Below, in pieces: positions 27,283 through 37,768 of a stretch of DNA of 64,000 nucleotides. Position numbers and translations under genes: made by a program. The stretch's first letter is position 1. Every line of letters starts with the position of its first letter. Source of the stretch: Stagnimonas aquatica (GTDB lineage Bacteria; Pseudomonadota; Gammaproteobacteria; Nevskiales; Nevskiaceae); assembly GCF_003730135.1 (NCBI RefSeq), contig NZ_RJVO01000003.1, forward strand, positions 62,001 through 126,000, written 5' to 3'. Below the pieces are notes generated by a model. It saw only the letters and a program-made list of their open reading frames with translations, was not told where the DNA came from and did no database searches.

Positions 27283-29520
27283 ATGACCGCGACCCTGATC
27301 GAACCCGAACGCCTGCCCTTGCGAGTGTTCGCGGAAAAGGCCTATCTCGACTACTCGATGTACGTGGTGCTCGACCGCGCGCTGCCTAACATTGCCGATG
27401 GCCTCAAGCCGGTGCAGCGGCGCATCGTCTACGCGATGAGCGAGTTGGGCCTGCAATCGACTGCCAAGCACAAGAAGTCGGCGCGCACGGTTGGCGACGT
27501 GCTCGGCAAGTACCACCCGCACGGCGACTCGGCCTGCTACGAGGCGATGGTCACCATGGCCCAGCCGTTCAGTTACCGCTATCCGCTGGTGGACGGGCAG
27601 GGCAACTGGGGTTCGGCAGACGACCCGAAATCCTTCGCCGCCATGCGCTACACCGAGTCGCGGCTCACCCCCTACGCGCAGGCCCTGCTGCAGGAGCTGG
27701 AGCAGGGCACGGTGGACTGGGCGCCGAACTTCGACGGCACGATGGAGGAGCCCAAGCTGCTGCCGGCCCGGCTGCCCAACATCCTGGTCAACGGCACCAC
27801 CGGCATCGCCGTCGGCATGGCCACCGACATCCCGCCGCACAACGTCGGCGAGCTGGTCAAGGCCTGTCTGCATCTGCTCAAGCATCCCAACGCCCAGCTC
27901 GAAACCCTGATGGAGTTCGTGCCGGGGCCGGACTTCCCGACCGGTTGTGAGATCGTCAGCGAGTCGGCGGACCTGTTGAAGCTCTACCAGACCGGCAACG
28001 GCCAGATCCGCATGCGTGCGCGCTGGGAGCGCGAGGACGACGGCAACATCGTCATCACCCACCTGCCGCACCAGGTCAGCGGCAACAAGATCCAGGAGCA
28101 GATCGCCGAGCAGATGCGGGCGAAGAAGCTGCCGCTGGTCGAGGATCTGCGCGACGAGTCCGACCACGAGAACCCGACCCGCCTCGTCATCGTGCCGCGC
28201 AGCAACCGCGTCGATGCCGAGCAACTGATGGCCCATCTCTTTGCCACCACCGATCTTGAGAAGAGCGCACGCGCCAATCTCAACATGATCGGCCTCGACG
28301 GCCGGCCGCGGGTGAAGAACCTGCGCGAGATCCTGGTCGAGTGGCTGGACTTCCGCTTTGCCACCGTCACCCGCCGGCTCAACCACCGGTTGCAGAAGGT
28401 CAATGATCGCCTGCACCTGTTGGAGGGCCTGCTGATCGCCTTCCTCAACCTCGACGAGGTGATCCGCATCATCCGCTTCGAGGACGAGCCGCGCCTCAAG
28501 CTGATCCAGACCTTCGCGCTCTCCGAGATCCAGACCGACTACATCCTCGACACCCGCCTGCGCCAGTTGCAGCGCCTGGAGGAGATGAAGATCAAGGGCG
28601 AGCAGGACGAACTCGCCGCCGAGAAGGGGCGCATCGAGGAACTCTTGAACTCCGAAGAGGCGTTGAAGAAGCTGATCGGCGAAGAACTGCGCGAGGATGC
28701 CAAGAAGTATGGCGACGCCCGCCGCTGCACTATGGTGGCGCGGCCGGTGGCGGTGGCGCTGGCGGCCGAGGAGATCGTACCCGCCGAGGCGATCACCGTG
28801 GTGCTGTCCAAGGCCGGCTGGATCCGTGCCGGCAAGGGCCACGAACTCGACCCGACCGCGCTGTCCTACAAGGCCGGCGACGAGTACTTCTGCCACGCCC
28901 AGGGCAAGACCAACCAGTTGCTGATCCTGCTCGACGACAAGGGCCGCGCCTACACGCTCAACCCGCGCGAGCTGCCGTCCGCGCGCTCGCAGGGCGAGCC
29001 GATCACCACCCGCGTCGACCTGCAGGACGGCGGCAAGGTGGTGGCCATGCTGCTCGGCGAGGCTGGCGAGAAGTTGCTGCTCGGCGGCAGCGATGGCTAT
29101 GGCTTCGTCGCCAAGCTCGGCGATCTGGAAGGCCGCAACAAGGCTGGCAAGGCGGTGGTGAATGTCGAAGGCAATTTGTTGGCGCCGCTGCGGGTCGGCG
29201 ACAGCGCCAGCGACCGCGTGGCGCTGGCCACCGCCGAGGGACGCTTGCTGGTGTTCCCGGTCGCCGAACTGCCGGAACTGGCCAAGGGCAAGGGCAACAA
29301 GCTGGTCAGCCTGAAGGGCGAGGACCGCATCCTGGCCCACTGCGTGCTACCGGCCGGCGCGCCGCTGGAAATCACCAGCGGCAAGCGCACCTACACGCTC
29401 AAGGCCAGCGATCTGGAAGGCTATCTCGGCTCGCGCGCCACCCGTGGCAACCACCTGCCGCGCGGATTCCAGCGGGTTGATGCGATGCGGCCGGATCTGC
29501 CGGTGAAACCTCAGGCTTGA
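27283..29520 (+). CDS. parC: DNA topoisomerase IV subunit A
   Basis: The 745-residue protein has the breakage-reunion domain with [15 protein letters not shown] and the active-site tyrosine in AMRYTESRL (about Tyr123), then the C-terminal DNA-wrapping domain. The quinolone-determining positions (Ser83 and Glu87 here, equal to Ser80 and Glu84 of E. coli) carry wild-type residues, so nothing in this gene suggests quinolone resistance. Short blades such as [14 protein letters not shown] and [13 protein letters not shown] form the beta-pinwheel. It partners parE two genes upstream. Confidence 0.97.
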   Translation: MTATLIEPERLPLRVFAEKAYLDYSMYVVLDRALPNIADGLKPVQRRIVYAMSELGLQSTAKHKKSARTVGDVLGKYHPHGDSACYEAMVTMAQPFSYRYPLVDGQGNWGSADDPKSFAAMRYTESRLTPYAQALLQELEQGTVDWAPNFDGTMEEPKLLPARLPNILVNGTTGIAVGMATDIPPHNVGELVKACLHLLKHPNAQLETLMEFVPGPDFPTGCEIVSESADLLKLYQTGNGQIRMRARWEREDDGNIVITHLPHQVSGNKIQEQIAEQMRAKKLPLVEDLRDESDHENPTRLVIVPRSNRVDAEQLMAHLFATTDLEKSARANLNMIGLDGRPRVKNLREILVEWLDFRFATVTRRLNHRLQKVNDRLHLLEGLLIAFLNLDEVIRIIRFEDEPRLKLIQTFALSEIQTDYILDTRLRQLQRLEEMKIKGEQDELAAEKGRIEELLNSEEALKKLIGEELREDAKKYGDARRCTMVARPVAVALAAEEIVPAEAITVVLSKAGWIRAGKGHELDPTALSYKAGDEYFCHAQGKTNQLLILLDDKGRAYTLNPRELPSARSQGEPITTRVDLQDGGKVVAMLLGEAGEKLLLGGSDGYGFVAKLGDLEGRNKAGKAVVNVEGNLLAPLRVGDSASDRVALATAEGRLLVFPVAELPELAKGKGNKLVSLKGEDRILAHCVLPAGAPLEITSGKRTYTLKASDLEGYLGSRATRGNHLPRGFQRVDAMRPDLPVKPQA

Positions 29521-29576
29521 GTTCGCGGTCTCAGTCTCCACAATCCCTTGACACTTTGTTTCCCCAGCCAACCGCC

Positions 29577-30458
29577 ATGAAACGCATTGCCCTGTTCCTG
29601 CTCACCAACATCGCCGTGGTCCTCGTGCTCGGCGTGGTCTGCTCGCTGCTCGGCGTCGACCGTTACCTCACCGCCAACGGCCTCAACCTCACCTCGCTGC
29701 TGATCTTCTCCGCCGTGATGGGCATGGGCGGCAGCTTCATCTCGCTGGCGATGAGCAAGTGGATGGCCAAGCGCAGCACCGGCGCCGAAGTCATCACCCA
29801 GCCGCGCAACTCCGCCGAAATGTGGCTGCTGCAGACGGTGGAGCGCCAGGCACGCGCCGCCGGCATCGGCATGCCGGAAGTCGCCATCTACGACTCGCCG
29901 GAGCCCAACGCCTTCGCCACCGGCATGAACAAGAACAACGCCCTGGTGGCGGTTTCCACCGGCCTGCTGCGGGCGATGAAGCAGGAAGAAGTCGAGGCGG
30001 TGCTGGGCCATGAGATCGGCCACGTCGCCAATGGCGACATGGTGACGCTGACCCTCATCCAGGGCGTGGTCAACACCTTCGTGATCTTCCTCTCGCGCGT
30101 CATCGCCTACGCGGTGGACCAGTTCCTGCGCCGTGGCGACAGCCGCGACAGCGGCCCGGGCGTGGCCTACATGCTGGTCTCGCTGGTGATGCAGGTGGTG
30201 CTGGGTATCGGTGCCTCGATGATCGTCGCCGCCTTCTCGCGCTACCGCGAGTTCCGCGCCGACGCCGCCGGCGCGCAGTTCGCCGGCCGTCGCAAGATGA
30301 TCGCCGCCCTGCAGCGCCTGCAGTCGTTCAAGGACTCGCCCAGCCAGCTGCCCAAGGAGATGACTGCCTTCGGTATCCGTGAGGGCATGATGGGCCTGTT
30401 CTCCTCGCACCCGCCGCTGGAAAAGCGCATCGCTGCGCTGGAGCAGGCGCAGGGCTGA
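29577..30458 (+). CDS. htpX: Membrane zinc metalloprotease HtpX
   Basis: The 293-residue protein has two N-terminal membrane helices ([19 protein letters not shown] and [20 protein letters not shown]), the zinc site [13 protein letters not shown], and two more hydrophobic segments. Its length and order match E. coli HtpX, which degrades misfolded inner-membrane proteins with FtsH. The start at 29577 gives the normal family N terminus ([11 protein letters not shown]). It follows parC by about 55 bases and ends at a strong bidirectional terminator. Confidence 0.96.
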   Translation: MKRIALFLLTNIAVVLVLGVVCSLLGVDRYLTANGLNLTSLLIFSAVMGMGGSFISLAMSKWMAKRSTGAEVITQPRNSAEMWLLQTVERQARAAGIGMPEVAIYDSPEPNAFATGMNKNNALVAVSTGLLRAMKQEEVEAVLGHEIGHVANGDMVTLTLIQGVVNTFVIFLSRVIAYAVDQFLRRGDSRDSGPGVAYMLVSLVMQVVLGIGASMIVAAFSRYREFRADAAGAQFAGRRKMIAALQRLQSFKDSPSQLPKEMTAFGIREGMMGLFSSHPPLEKRIAALEQAQG

Positions 30459-30476
30459 GCGGTTCCGCCAGGCAAC

Positions 30477-30507
30477 AAAAAGGCGGCCCGAGAGGCCGCC
30501 TTTTTTT
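30477..30507. terminator. Bidirectional rho-independent terminator
   Basis: AAAAAGGCGGCC-CGAGA-GGCCGCCTTTTTTT lies between the convergent htpX and fimX-like genes and has T runs on both strands. Confidence 0.92.
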
Positions 30508-30522
30508 GTGCCGCCCTCGGGA

Positions 30523-32685
30523 CTAGCGCGGCGCGTGGATCGACTTGGCCTTGGTGATGAACTCACTGGCCAGCAGCACCACTTCCGGCTCCTGCACGTG
30601 GTAGCCCTGGATGTAGTTCACGCCCATCTGCCAGAGCCGCGCCATCACGTTGGCGTCCTCGACATGGCTGACGATGGTCTTGATCTTCTTCTGCTTGGCC
30701 ACCTCCATCAGCTGGCTCATCCGCCGGTTCACTTCCTTCTCGTTGAACTTCTGGGTGTAGGAGGAGTGGAACTTCAGATAGCTGATGTTGGGCAGGTGTT
30801 CCAGCATCTGGGCGCTGTTGCTGGACATGCCGTAGTGATCCACGGCGATGCTGGCGCCCAGCTTGGCCAGGGTTTCGGTGAGCGTCTTGGCCTTGCGGAT
30901 GTGGTTCTGCAGGACCATCTCCTGAATCTCGAACACCAGCTCCTCGTTCTGCAGCGGGTGCGCCTTGAGCAGCTCGGTGAGCCATTTCAGGAAGTCGTCG
31001 GTCTCGCGCAGGCTGTCCTCCGAAAGACGCACGAACAGCGAGGGGATGTCCTTGCCGCCGGCGCGCTTGGCGATGATCGCCAGGCTGCGCGCGATCACCC
31101 AGCGGTCGACATTGCGCATCAGGTTGAACTTTGCGGCGGCCGGCAGGAACTCGCCGGCATGCAGTTCCTTGCCGGTGTCGTCGATCATCCGCACCAGCAC
31201 GTCGAAGTGCTGGCGGGAGTCGCCTTCCAGGCTGGCGATCGACTGATAGGCCAGCTTCAGGCGGTTTTCCTCGATGGCTTTCTTCACCATGGCCGCCTTG
31301 CGGGCGTCTTCGCGCTCGCTCTGGCTGGCTTCCGCCGCCGCACCCAGCACCGCGAACTGGTTGCCGCCTTTCTGCGACAGCCGGCGGCTCTCGCGCTGGA
31401 TTTCCCGCACCACCGCCTCGGCCTTTTCGTCGCCGGCCAGCGGATAGGCCACCAGGCTCAGGGTCAGTTGCGCTTCGTGCTGGGCGGTGGTGTAGATCTG
31501 CTGGCTGAGCTCGCGCTGCAACAGCTCGCCCAGCGACTGGATGTCGGCCAGCCGGGGACGGCCGACCACCGCCGCCAGCTCGCCGGCGGCGTAGCGGAAC
31601 ACCTGATCCGCCGGCGCCAGCCGGGCCTTCAGGGCCTGGCGCAGCTGCTCCAGCAGACTCTCGCTGTCGGCGAGGCCGAAGCGGTCTTCCAGTGCCGAAA
31701 AGCCATCCACCGTCAGCAGCAGCGCGCCGCGCGGTTGGCCGGACCGCTCGCTGGCGCTGAGTGCGTGCAGGAAGCCCAGGCGCTCGTTGGAGGGGGCGAC
31801 GCTCGCGGACGCCGGTGGCGGATTGGCGACCAGGGTGCCTTCCACCACCGAAGGGGTCAGGCCGGGCTGGGTGTCGGAGCGGATGATCATCTGGATCACC
31901 CGCTCGCCATCCTCGCTGCTCACCACCAGCTGGGCGGACACCGGTACCGGATGCTCCTTGCCCTCGAAGCTGAACTCCAGCGGCTCACCGGCATGCTTGC
32001 CCTTGAGCACCAGGCGGAGACGCTCCTTGACCCGGGTGCGCTGGTCGGCGACCACGAAGTCGATCAGCGGCTCGCCTTGCAGGGCTTCCGGGTTTTCGTA
32101 GCCGAGCAGCTTGGCGAACGAGGGGTTGGCGTGGGCCAGGATGCCTTCCTGAACGTGCGCGACCGCGTCCGCAGTGGTTTCCAGCAACTGGCTGTGACGC
32201 TGCTCGAAATCGTGCAGCCGCTCGCTCATCACCCGCAGGCGGCGCAGGTGCTGGTGGCCGAGAAACTCGCGGATCACCACCAGCTCCAGCTGCCGTAGCT
32301 GGGCAGCGTCGCCGTAGCCGAGGAGATCGCGGGCGCCGTGTTCCAGCGCCTGCACGACGCCGCCCGGGCGTGGCTCGCGGCTGAGGATCAGCACCGGCAG
32401 GTCGGGCCGCAGTTCCAGCGCGGTCTTCAGCAGGCGGTCGCACTGGGCCTGGCCGGCGCTGTCGTCGCAGAGCAGCAGATCGGGCGGCGAGCGGCGGAGG
32501 ATGTCCTCGACCTCGCTGGCATCGTCCACCCAGGCGCAGCGCAGCGGATGGCCGGCGTTGCGCAGAAAGCTTTCGATGCGCTTGGCGACCTCCTCGGAAG
32601 GACCGGCCACCAGCAGCAGTCCGCGGCCATCGGCCGCGAGAGTGGGACTGATGGGGCTGGTGTGACTGCGGGCGGGTGCGTTCAC
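30523..32685 (-). CDS. fimX: FimX-like c-di-GMP receptor: response-regulator-like, PAS, degenerate GGDEF and degenerate EAL domains
   Basis: The 720-residue protein has an N-terminal receiver-like domain (LLVAGPSEEVAKRIESFL to about residue 130), a PAS domain (LLETTADAVAHVQEG to about 270), a GGDEF domain and an EAL domain from about residue 465. Both output motifs are altered: YAAGELAAVVG stands where GGDEF should be, and DVLVRMID replaces EALVRW. This is the FimX pattern, a catalytically weak protein that binds c-di-GMP through its EAL domain and promotes type IV pilus assembly. In P. aeruginosa fimX also lies near parC and parE, as I recall. Its start overlaps the epmB stop by four bases. 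Confidence 0.85.
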   Translation of the reverse strand: MNAPARSHTSPISPTLAADGRGLLLVAGPSEEVAKRIESFLRNAGHPLRCAWVDDASEVEDILRRSPPDLLLCDDSAGQAQCDRLLKTALELRPDLPVLILSREPRPGGVVQALEHGARDLLGYGDAAQLRQLELVVIREFLGHQHLRRLRVMSERLHDFEQRHSQLLETTADAVAHVQEGILAHANPSFAKLLGYENPEALQGEPLIDFVVADQRTRVKERLRLVLKGKHAGEPLEFSFEGKEHPVPVSAQLVVSSEDGERVIQMIIRSDTQPGLTPSVVEGTLVANPPPASASVAPSNERLGFLHALSASERSGQPRGALLLTVDGFSALEDRFGLADSESLLEQLRQALKARLAPADQVFRYAAGELAAVVGRPRLADIQSLGELLQRELSQQIYTTAQHEAQLTLSLVAYPLAGDEKAEAVVREIQRESRRLSQKGGNQFAVLGAAAEASQSEREDARKAAMVKKAIEENRLKLAYQSIASLEGDSRQHFDVLVRMIDDTGKELHAGEFLPAAAKFNLMRNVDRWVIARSLAIIAKRAGGKDIPSLFVRLSEDSLRETDDFLKWLTELLKAHPLQNEELVFEIQEMVLQNHIRKAKTLTETLAKLGASIAVDHYGMSSNSAQMLEHLPNISYLKFHSSYTQKFNEKEVNRRMSQLMEVAKQKKIKTIVSHVEDANVMARLWQMGVNYIQGYHVQEPEVVLLASEFITKAKSIHAPR

Positions 32686-33692
32686 CAGGCGATCCAGGTT
32701 TTTGCGGGCTTGCCGGGAATCTCGCGAACCAGGCGCGGTACAAGATACCCCGGCAGGTGGCCGGCCAGCTCGCGCACCAGCGCCTTGCCGACTGCCTCGT
32801 CCACCTCGAAGTGCGCCGCGCCCTGCACGCGATCCAGCAGGTGCAGATAGTAGGGCAGCACGCCGCTCTCAAACAGCCGCTCGGACAGGGTTTTCAGCAC
32901 GTCCAGCGAGTCATTGATCCCAGCCAGCAGCACCGACTGGTTGAGCAGCGGCACCCCGGCACGCTTCAGGCGCTCGCAGGCGGCGGCTACCGCCGGGCTC
33001 AGCTCCTGGGCATGGTTGGCGTGCAGTACCAGGACCGGTTGCAGACGCGAGCCGGTGAGCCAGTCGAGCAGGTCGTCGTTGACCCGCTCCGGCAGCACGA
33101 TCGGCTGGCGGCTGTGCACGCGCAGGCGCTTCAGGTGCGGGATGCCGGCCAGACCCTCGACCAGGTCGGCGAGCTTGTCGTCGGTCAGCGACAGCGGGTC
33201 GCCGCCGGAGAGGATCACTTCCTCGATGCTGTCGTCATCGGCCAGCTCGGCCAGCACGCCCTTCCAGTGATTGCGCGAGGCGCGGGTCTCGCCGTAGGGG
33301 AAATGGCGGCGGAAGCAGTAGCGGCAGTTCACCGCACAGGCGCCCGTGGCGATCACCAGTGCGCGGCCGTGGTACTTGTGGATGATGCCGCCAGGTTTGA
33401 GCTTGGCCAGATCGCCCACCGCGTCGATCACGTAGTCGCGGCGGGTTTCGGCCTCCATTGCCTGCGGCCAGACCTGCAGGAACAGCGGATCGCGCGGATT
33501 GCCCTTTTCCATCTGTTCGGCGAAGGCGCGCGGCACCCGCAGCGGGAACTCCCGCATCTGAGCCAGCTTGAGGGCCGGGAGGTCGGCGGGCAGGCGCAGG
33601 AACTCCAGCAGCTCGGCCGGCCGGGTAAAGGCCTCGGTCAGCGCCGACTGCCAGGCGGGGATCAGCCGCTGGGGTGAAGAAATCGCATTCAT
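32682..33692 (-). CDS. epmB: EF-P (R)-beta-lysylation lysine 2,3-aminomutase
   Basis: The 336-residue radical SAM enzyme has the cluster motif CAVNCRYCFRRHFPYGE and the PLP-binding lysine region typical of lysine 2,3-aminomutases, within the size of EpmB (YjeK). It converts L-lysine to (R)-beta-lysine, which EpmA attaches to elongation factor P to help ribosomes through polyproline stretches. Neither epmA nor efp is in the window. The gene's last four bases overlap the start of the FimX-like gene, so the two are translationally coupled. Confidence 0.93.
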   Translation of the reverse strand: MNAISSPQRLIPAWQSALTEAFTRPAELLEFLRLPADLPALKLAQMREFPLRVPRAFAEQMEKGNPRDPLFLQVWPQAMEAETRRDYVIDAVGDLAKLKPGGIIHKYHGRALVIATGACAVNCRYCFRRHFPYGETRASRNHWKGVLAELADDDSIEEVILSGGDPLSLTDDKLADLVEGLAGIPHLKRLRVHSRQPIVLPERVNDDLLDWLTGSRLQPVLVLHANHAQELSPAVAAACERLKRAGVPLLNQSVLLAGINDSLDVLKTLSERLFESGVLPYYLHLLDRVQGAAHFEVDEAVGKALVRELAGHLPGYLVPRLVREIPGKPAKTWIAW

Positions 33693-33741
33693 GGATGGAT
33701 TGTGCGTCGCAACACCTGAGGCGACAAGTGAAAAACCAAGT

Positions 33742-34377
33742 CTAGGCCCTGGTTTTGGAAGGATATTCGCACCATTCCTGGATGCTGCACTGGGGGCATT
33801 CGGGCTTTCGGGCCTTGCACACGTAGCGGCCGTGCAGGATCAGCCAGTGATGGGCGTCGCGGGCGAACTCGGGTTCGGTGAACTTCACCAACCGGTCCTC
33901 GACCTGGCGCACGTCCTTGCCCACGGCCAGCCGGGTGCGGTTGGCGACCCGGAAGATGTGGGTATCGACGGCGATGGTCGGCTCGCCGAAAGCGGTGTTG
34001 AGCACCACGTTGGCGGTCTTGCGGCCGACCCCGGGCAGGGCCTCGAGCGCCTCGCGGGCGCGCGGCACCTCGCCGCCGTGCAGGGTCAGCAACTGTTGGC
34101 AGAGGCCGATGACGTTCTTCGCCTTGGTCTGGTAGAGGCCAATCGTCTTGATGTACTCGCGCAGCCGGGCCTCGCCCAGCGCCAGGATTGTCGCTGGCGT
34201 GTTGGCGACCGGGTAGAGCCGGGCGGTGGCCTTGTTCACCGAGACGTCGGTGGCCTGCGCCGACAGTACCACCGCCACCAGCAGCTCGAAGGGGTTGGAA
34301 TAGTGCAGCTCGGTGGTCGGCGCCGGATTGGCGGCACGCAGGGTTTCGTAGATGGCGCGGCGTTTGGCGGCGTTCAT
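33742..34377 (-). CDS. nth: Endonuclease III
   Basis: The 211-residue protein is a base-excision repair glycosylase/AP lyase with the helix-hairpin-helix [14 protein letters not shown] (catalytic Lys), the catalytic Asp in [12 protein letters not shown], and a C-terminal 4Fe-4S cluster of spacing C-x6-C-x2-C-x5-C ([17 protein letters not shown]). It removes oxidised pyrimidines from DNA. The ATG at 34377 overlaps the stop of rsxB by four bases (ATGA), the usual partnership of nth with Rnf/Rsx genes. Confidence 0.97.
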   Translation of the reverse strand: MNAAKRRAIYETLRAANPAPTTELHYSNPFELLVAVVLSAQATDVSVNKATARLYPVANTPATILALGEARLREYIKTIGLYQTKAKNVIGLCQQLLTLHGGEVPRAREALEALPGVGRKTANVVLNTAFGEPTIAVDTHIFRVANRTRLAVGKDVRQVEDRLVKFTEPEFARDAHHWLILHGRYVCKARKPECPQCSIQEWCEYPSKTRA

Positions 34378-34949
34378 GGCGGGGCTCCACGGGCCTTGGC
34401 GAGGGCGGCGGCCAGTGGGTCGGCGGCCTTCTTGCGCGCACGGGCGGCGGCGTCTTCGGCCTGCCAGCGGCGCAGGCGCTGCTGGCGGGCGCCATAGCGC
34501 AGGAGCGAATGCGGCGCGCGGACGTAGGGCGCCGGCAGGCCGGGGGCCTCGACCATTTCGATGCAGTCCACCGGGCAGGGCGGGATGCACAGCTCGCAGC
34601 CGGTGCATTCGGCGCTGATGACCGTGTGCATGAGGTTGGCGCCGCCGGAGATCGCATCCACCGGGCAGGCCTGGATGCACTTGGTGCAGCCGATGCAGTC
34701 GGCTTCGATCACCCGCGCCACCAGCTCCACCGCGATCTCGACGCCGTAGCTGGGGTTGAGCGGCTTCTCTGCCACTCCCAGCAACGCCGCCAGCCGCGCC
34801 ACCCCGGCCTGGCCGCCGGGTGGGCATTGGTCAATGTCGGCCACACCGTTCGCCAGCGCCTCCGCGTAGGCGCGGCAGTCCGGGTAGCCGCAGCGGGTGC
34901 ACTGCGTCTGCGGCAGGGCGGCGTCGAGGCGGTCGGCGAGGCTGGTCAC
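34374..34949 (-). CDS. rsxB: RnfB/RsxB-type ferredoxin subunit, apparently without membrane anchor
   Basis: From a GTG at 34949 the 191-residue protein begins [20 protein letters not shown], matching RnfB just after its usual membrane helix. It contains the C-x2-C-x4-C-x16-C cluster (CTRCGYPDC...CPPGG) and two ferredoxin motifs [12 protein letters not shown] and [12 protein letters not shown]. RnfB passes electrons within the Rnf/Rsx complex, which drives ferredoxin reduction or resets SoxR. The other rnf genes are absent from the window. Upstream in-frame codons read through degenerate repeats and supply no hydrophobic helix, so the protein looks soluble. It overlaps nth by four bases and follows metG. 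Confidence 0.85.
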   Translation of the reverse strand: MTSLADRLDAALPQTQCTRCGYPDCRAYAEALANGVADIDQCPPGGQAGVARLAALLGVAEKPLNPSYGVEIAVELVARVIEADCIGCTKCIQACPVDAISGGANLMHTVISAECTGCELCIPPCPVDCIEMVEAPGLPAPYVRAPHSLLRYGARQQRLRRWQAEDAAARARKKAADPLAAALAKARGAPP

Positions 34950-35042
34950 GGTGGGAAGCTTGCGATGCGGCAATGCGGGTCGCCATGGCTTGGCTCCCCG
35001 CTTCCGTGGGGACCACCATGCGCTGTGCAGGTTGTCTGAGCT

Positions 35043-35066
35043 GGATCCCGGCTTGCGCCGGGATGA
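35043..35066. repeat. Half copy of the palindromic repeat family
   Basis: GGATCCCGGCTTGCGCCGGGATGA resembles the right hairpin of the 85-bp repeats at 5137-6638, differing by compensatory changes in the stem (ATCCCGGC with GCCGGGAT). The neighbouring 34987-35030 holds another degenerate hairpin (CTCCCCGCTTCCGTGGGGAC). Together they fill the space between metG and rsxB. Confidence 0.65.
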
Positions 35067-35085
35067 CCATGCGCTGCGCGCATGG

Positions 35086-37143
35086 TCACTTGATGCGCAT
35101 GCCGGGCTGGGCGCCGCTGTCGGGCGATAGCAGGTAGGGGCCACCGCGCTCGTCGCTGGCAGCCAGCACCATGCCCTCGCTCATCCCGAACTTCATCTTG
35201 CGCGGCGCCAGGTTGGCGACGCAGACGGTGAGCCGGCCGACCAGGGTTTCCGCTGCGTAGGCGCTCTTGATGCCGGCGAACACCTGACGCTCGCCGAGCG
35301 GGCCGAGGTCGAGCTTCAGACGCAGCAGCTTGTCGGCGCCTTCCACCGGGCCCGCTTCGGCGATGCGGGCGATGCGCAGATCGACCTTGCTGAAGTCTTC
35401 GATGCCGATGGTGTCGCTGGCGGCCGGAGCCGGGCTGGCGCTCGCGGATTTCGCGGCTGCCGGTTTCGCGGCCTCGGTAGTGGCTGGGGCCGGGGCGGGC
35501 GCAGCGGCGGCTTCCTCGGCGAGCATGGCATCCACCGCCTTGGGGTCGATGCGGGTGGCGAGCGGCTGGTAGGGCTGGATGGGGTGATCCAGCAACGGCT
35601 GCTCCAGATCGCGCCAGGACAGCGTCGCCACGCCCAGGAAGCGCTCGGCCTCGGCCGCCAGCTTCGGCAGCAGCGGCTTGAGCAGCACGCTGACCACGCG
35701 GAAGGTGTTGAGCGCCGCCGAGCAGATCGCGTGCAACTCCTGGCGCCGTGACTCGTCGGCTGCCAGCTTCCAGGGCGCGTGCACTTGCAGTTGCTCGTTG
35801 GCGCGGTCGCAGATGCCGGTGGCGAGGCGTACCACCGCCGCGTACTCGCCGGCCTCGTAGAGCGCGGCCACTTCAGCGCCATCCAGTTGCGGGGTGTAGA
35901 GCGGGCCGATGGCGCCCAGATCGGCCGCCAGCCGGCCGCCGAACAGCTTCTCGATGAAGCCGGCACAGCGGCTGGCAAGATTCACGTACTTGCCGACGAT
36001 GTCGCTATTGATGCGCGCCTGGAAATCCTTGAGGTCGAGATCGAGGTCTTCCGGCGTGCTGCCCAGCTTGGCGGCGAAGTAGTAGCGCAGGTACTCGGGG
36101 TTCAGATGATTCAGATAGGTGCGCGCCCGGATGAAGGTGCCGCGCGACTTGCTCATCTTGGCGCCGTTGACCGTCAGATAGCCGTTGACGTGTAGCGCCG
36201 TCGGCGTGCGATGGCCGGAGCCGTGCAGCATCGCCGGCCAGAACAGGCCGTGGAAGTTGACGATGTCCTTGCCGATGAAGTGGTGCAATTCCGCCGCGCT
36301 GCCGGCATTCCAGTAGCTGTCGAAGTCCAGGCCCTGCTTGGCGCAGAGCGCGCGGAAGCTCGCCATGTAGCCAATCGGCGCGTCCAGCCAGACGTAGAAG
36401 AACTTGCCCGGTGCGTCGGGGATCGGGAAGCCGAAATAGGGCGCGTCGCGGGAGATGTCCCAGCCCTTGAGGCCGGCGTCGAACCATTCGCGCAGCTTGG
36501 CGCGCACCGGCGCCGGCGCCACCTGTTCCTGGCCCAGCCAGCCTTCGAGAAAGCTCTGGAACTGGCCCAGCTCGAAGAAGTAGTGCTCGGAATCGCGCAG
36601 CACTGGCGTGGCGCCGGAGACCACGCTCTTCGGGTTCTTGAGGTCGGTGGGCGAGTAGGCCGCGCCGCAGTTCTCGCAGTTGTCGCCGTACTGGTCGGGC
36701 GTGCCGCACTTGGGGCACTCGCCCTTGATGTAGCGGTCCGGCAGGAACATCTCCTTCACCGGATCGTAGAGCTGCTGGATGCTGCGCGCGCTGATCGCGC
36801 CGCCGGCCTTCAGGCGGGCGTAGATCAGCTCCGCCATCTGCTGATTTTCCGGCGAATGGGTGGAGTGGTAGTGGTCGAAGGCCACGCCGAAGTCGGCGAA
36901 GTCCTGCTCGTGGCCGGCGCGGATCGCGTCGATGAAGGCCTCCGGCGTCACCCCGGCCTTTTCGGCGGCGAGCATGATCGGCGTGCCGTGGGCGTCGTCG
37001 GCGCAGACGTAGTGCACCTGCTGCCCCGACATGCGCTGGAACCGCACCCAGATGTCGGCTTGCAGGTAGCCCACCATGTGGCCCAGATGCAGGGGGCCGT
37101 TGGCGTAGGGCAGGGCATTGGTGACGAGGATGCGGCGCGACAT
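35086..37143 (-). CDS. metG: Methionyl-tRNA synthetase
   Basis: The 685-residue class I synthetase has the HIGH-type motif [17 protein letters not shown], a zinc knuckle [17 protein letters not shown], the KMSKS motif [11 protein letters not shown], and a C-terminal Trbp111/EMAPII tRNA-binding domain ([20 protein letters not shown]) joined by an Ala/Pro-rich linker near residue 560. It attaches methionine to initiator and elongator tRNA-Met. It is full length, the first gene of metG-rsxB-nth. Upstream of its start the DNA runs 127 bases to a divergent small gene. Confidence 0.97.
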   Translation of the reverse strand: MSRRILVTNALPYANGPLHLGHMVGYLQADIWVRFQRMSGQQVHYVCADDAHGTPIMLAAEKAGVTPEAFIDAIRAGHEQDFADFGVAFDHYHSTHSPENQQMAELIYARLKAGGAISARSIQQLYDPVKEMFLPDRYIKGECPKCGTPDQYGDNCENCGAAYSPTDLKNPKSVVSGATPVLRDSEHYFFELGQFQSFLEGWLGQEQVAPAPVRAKLREWFDAGLKGWDISRDAPYFGFPIPDAPGKFFYVWLDAPIGYMASFRALCAKQGLDFDSYWNAGSAAELHHFIGKDIVNFHGLFWPAMLHGSGHRTPTALHVNGYLTVNGAKMSKSRGTFIRARTYLNHLNPEYLRYYFAAKLGSTPEDLDLDLKDFQARINSDIVGKYVNLASRCAGFIEKLFGGRLAADLGAIGPLYTPQLDGAEVAALYEAGEYAAVVRLATGICDRANEQLQVHAPWKLAADESRRQELHAICSAALNTFRVVSVLLKPLLPKLAAEAERFLGVATLSWRDLEQPLLDHPIQPYQPLATRIDPKAVDAMLAEEAAAAPAPAPATTEAAKPAAAKSASASPAPAASDTIGIEDFSKVDLRIARIAEAGPVEGADKLLRLKLDLGPLGERQVFAGIKSAYAAETLVGRLTVCVANLAPRKMKFGMSEGMVLAASDERGGPYLLSPDSGAQPGMRIK

Positions 37144-37270
37144 GGGGACCTCTACGTAGGGGGCGCGATTATGCCACCCGTGCGGCTGGCGCCCGGCGTG
37201 GGGCGGCGAGTTCAGAACCGGTTCAGGGCCTGAAACCTAGTCTGGCTTACCCGACATTCAGGAGTTCCCC

Positions 37271-37702
37271 ATGAGCAACCTGTTGATGCGGTATGGGATC
37301 GCGCTGAGCCTGCTCGCCGTCCTGGGATTGGCGCCACTGCTGCTGACGCGCCTGCATTCGGAGTCCGCCCCGACGCCGGCCAAGATCGCGCCGGTGGAGG
37401 TGACGATTCCGGAAGCCGAGCCGGAGGATCCCTCCGGCACCAGCCGTGAGTACGTCTATTACCCCGATGGCGGCTTCTACTACGCGCCGCGCACCAAGAC
37501 CTGGTTCTGGCAGGCCGACGGTCGCTGGCAGTACGGCTTGTCGCTGCCGGAGCGTTACTGGGATGCCTCCGGCTACGGTGTGAACCTGCGGCTGCGGACC
37601 GACCTGCCGTACCTGGAACACGAGCGGGTGTTCGCGCACTACCAGGAGTTGCAGCAGCTGCTCGCCTATCACCAGGACGCCGCCTCGGCGCGCGCTCCCT
37701 GA
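37271..37702 (+). CDS. Small protein with one N-terminal membrane helix, function unknown
   Basis: The 143-residue protein has a single hydrophobic helix (YGIALSLLAVLGLAPLLL) near the N terminus, a Pro/Glu-rich linker, and a globular part rich in aromatic residues (YVYYPDGGFYYAPRTKTWFW). I do not recognise a family. GGAG lies eight bases upstream of the ATG at 37271 (AGGAGTTCCCC), which supports translation. It lies between divergent metG and an aldehyde dehydrogenase 66 bases downstream; co-transcription with the latter is possible. Confidence 0.7.
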   Translation: MSNLLMRYGIALSLLAVLGLAPLLLTRLHSESAPTPAKIAPVEVTIPEAEPEDPSGTSREYVYYPDGGFYYAPRTKTWFWQADGRWQYGLSLPERYWDASGYGVNLRLRTDLPYLEHERVFAHYQELQQLLAYHQDAASARAP

Positions 37703-37768
37703 CCCACGGCTGGGCAAGCGGCGCGGGTGGACGCAGACTAGCCGCCCGTTCCCACTGGTCCAGCCGGC

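Noticed and set aside
25348-29340. A 1330-codon open frame on the minus strand across ybaL and parC
   Set aside because: It is antisense to two well-recognised genes, has a His/Gln/Arg/Gly-rich meaningless composition, and is a normal by-product of GC-rich codon bias.
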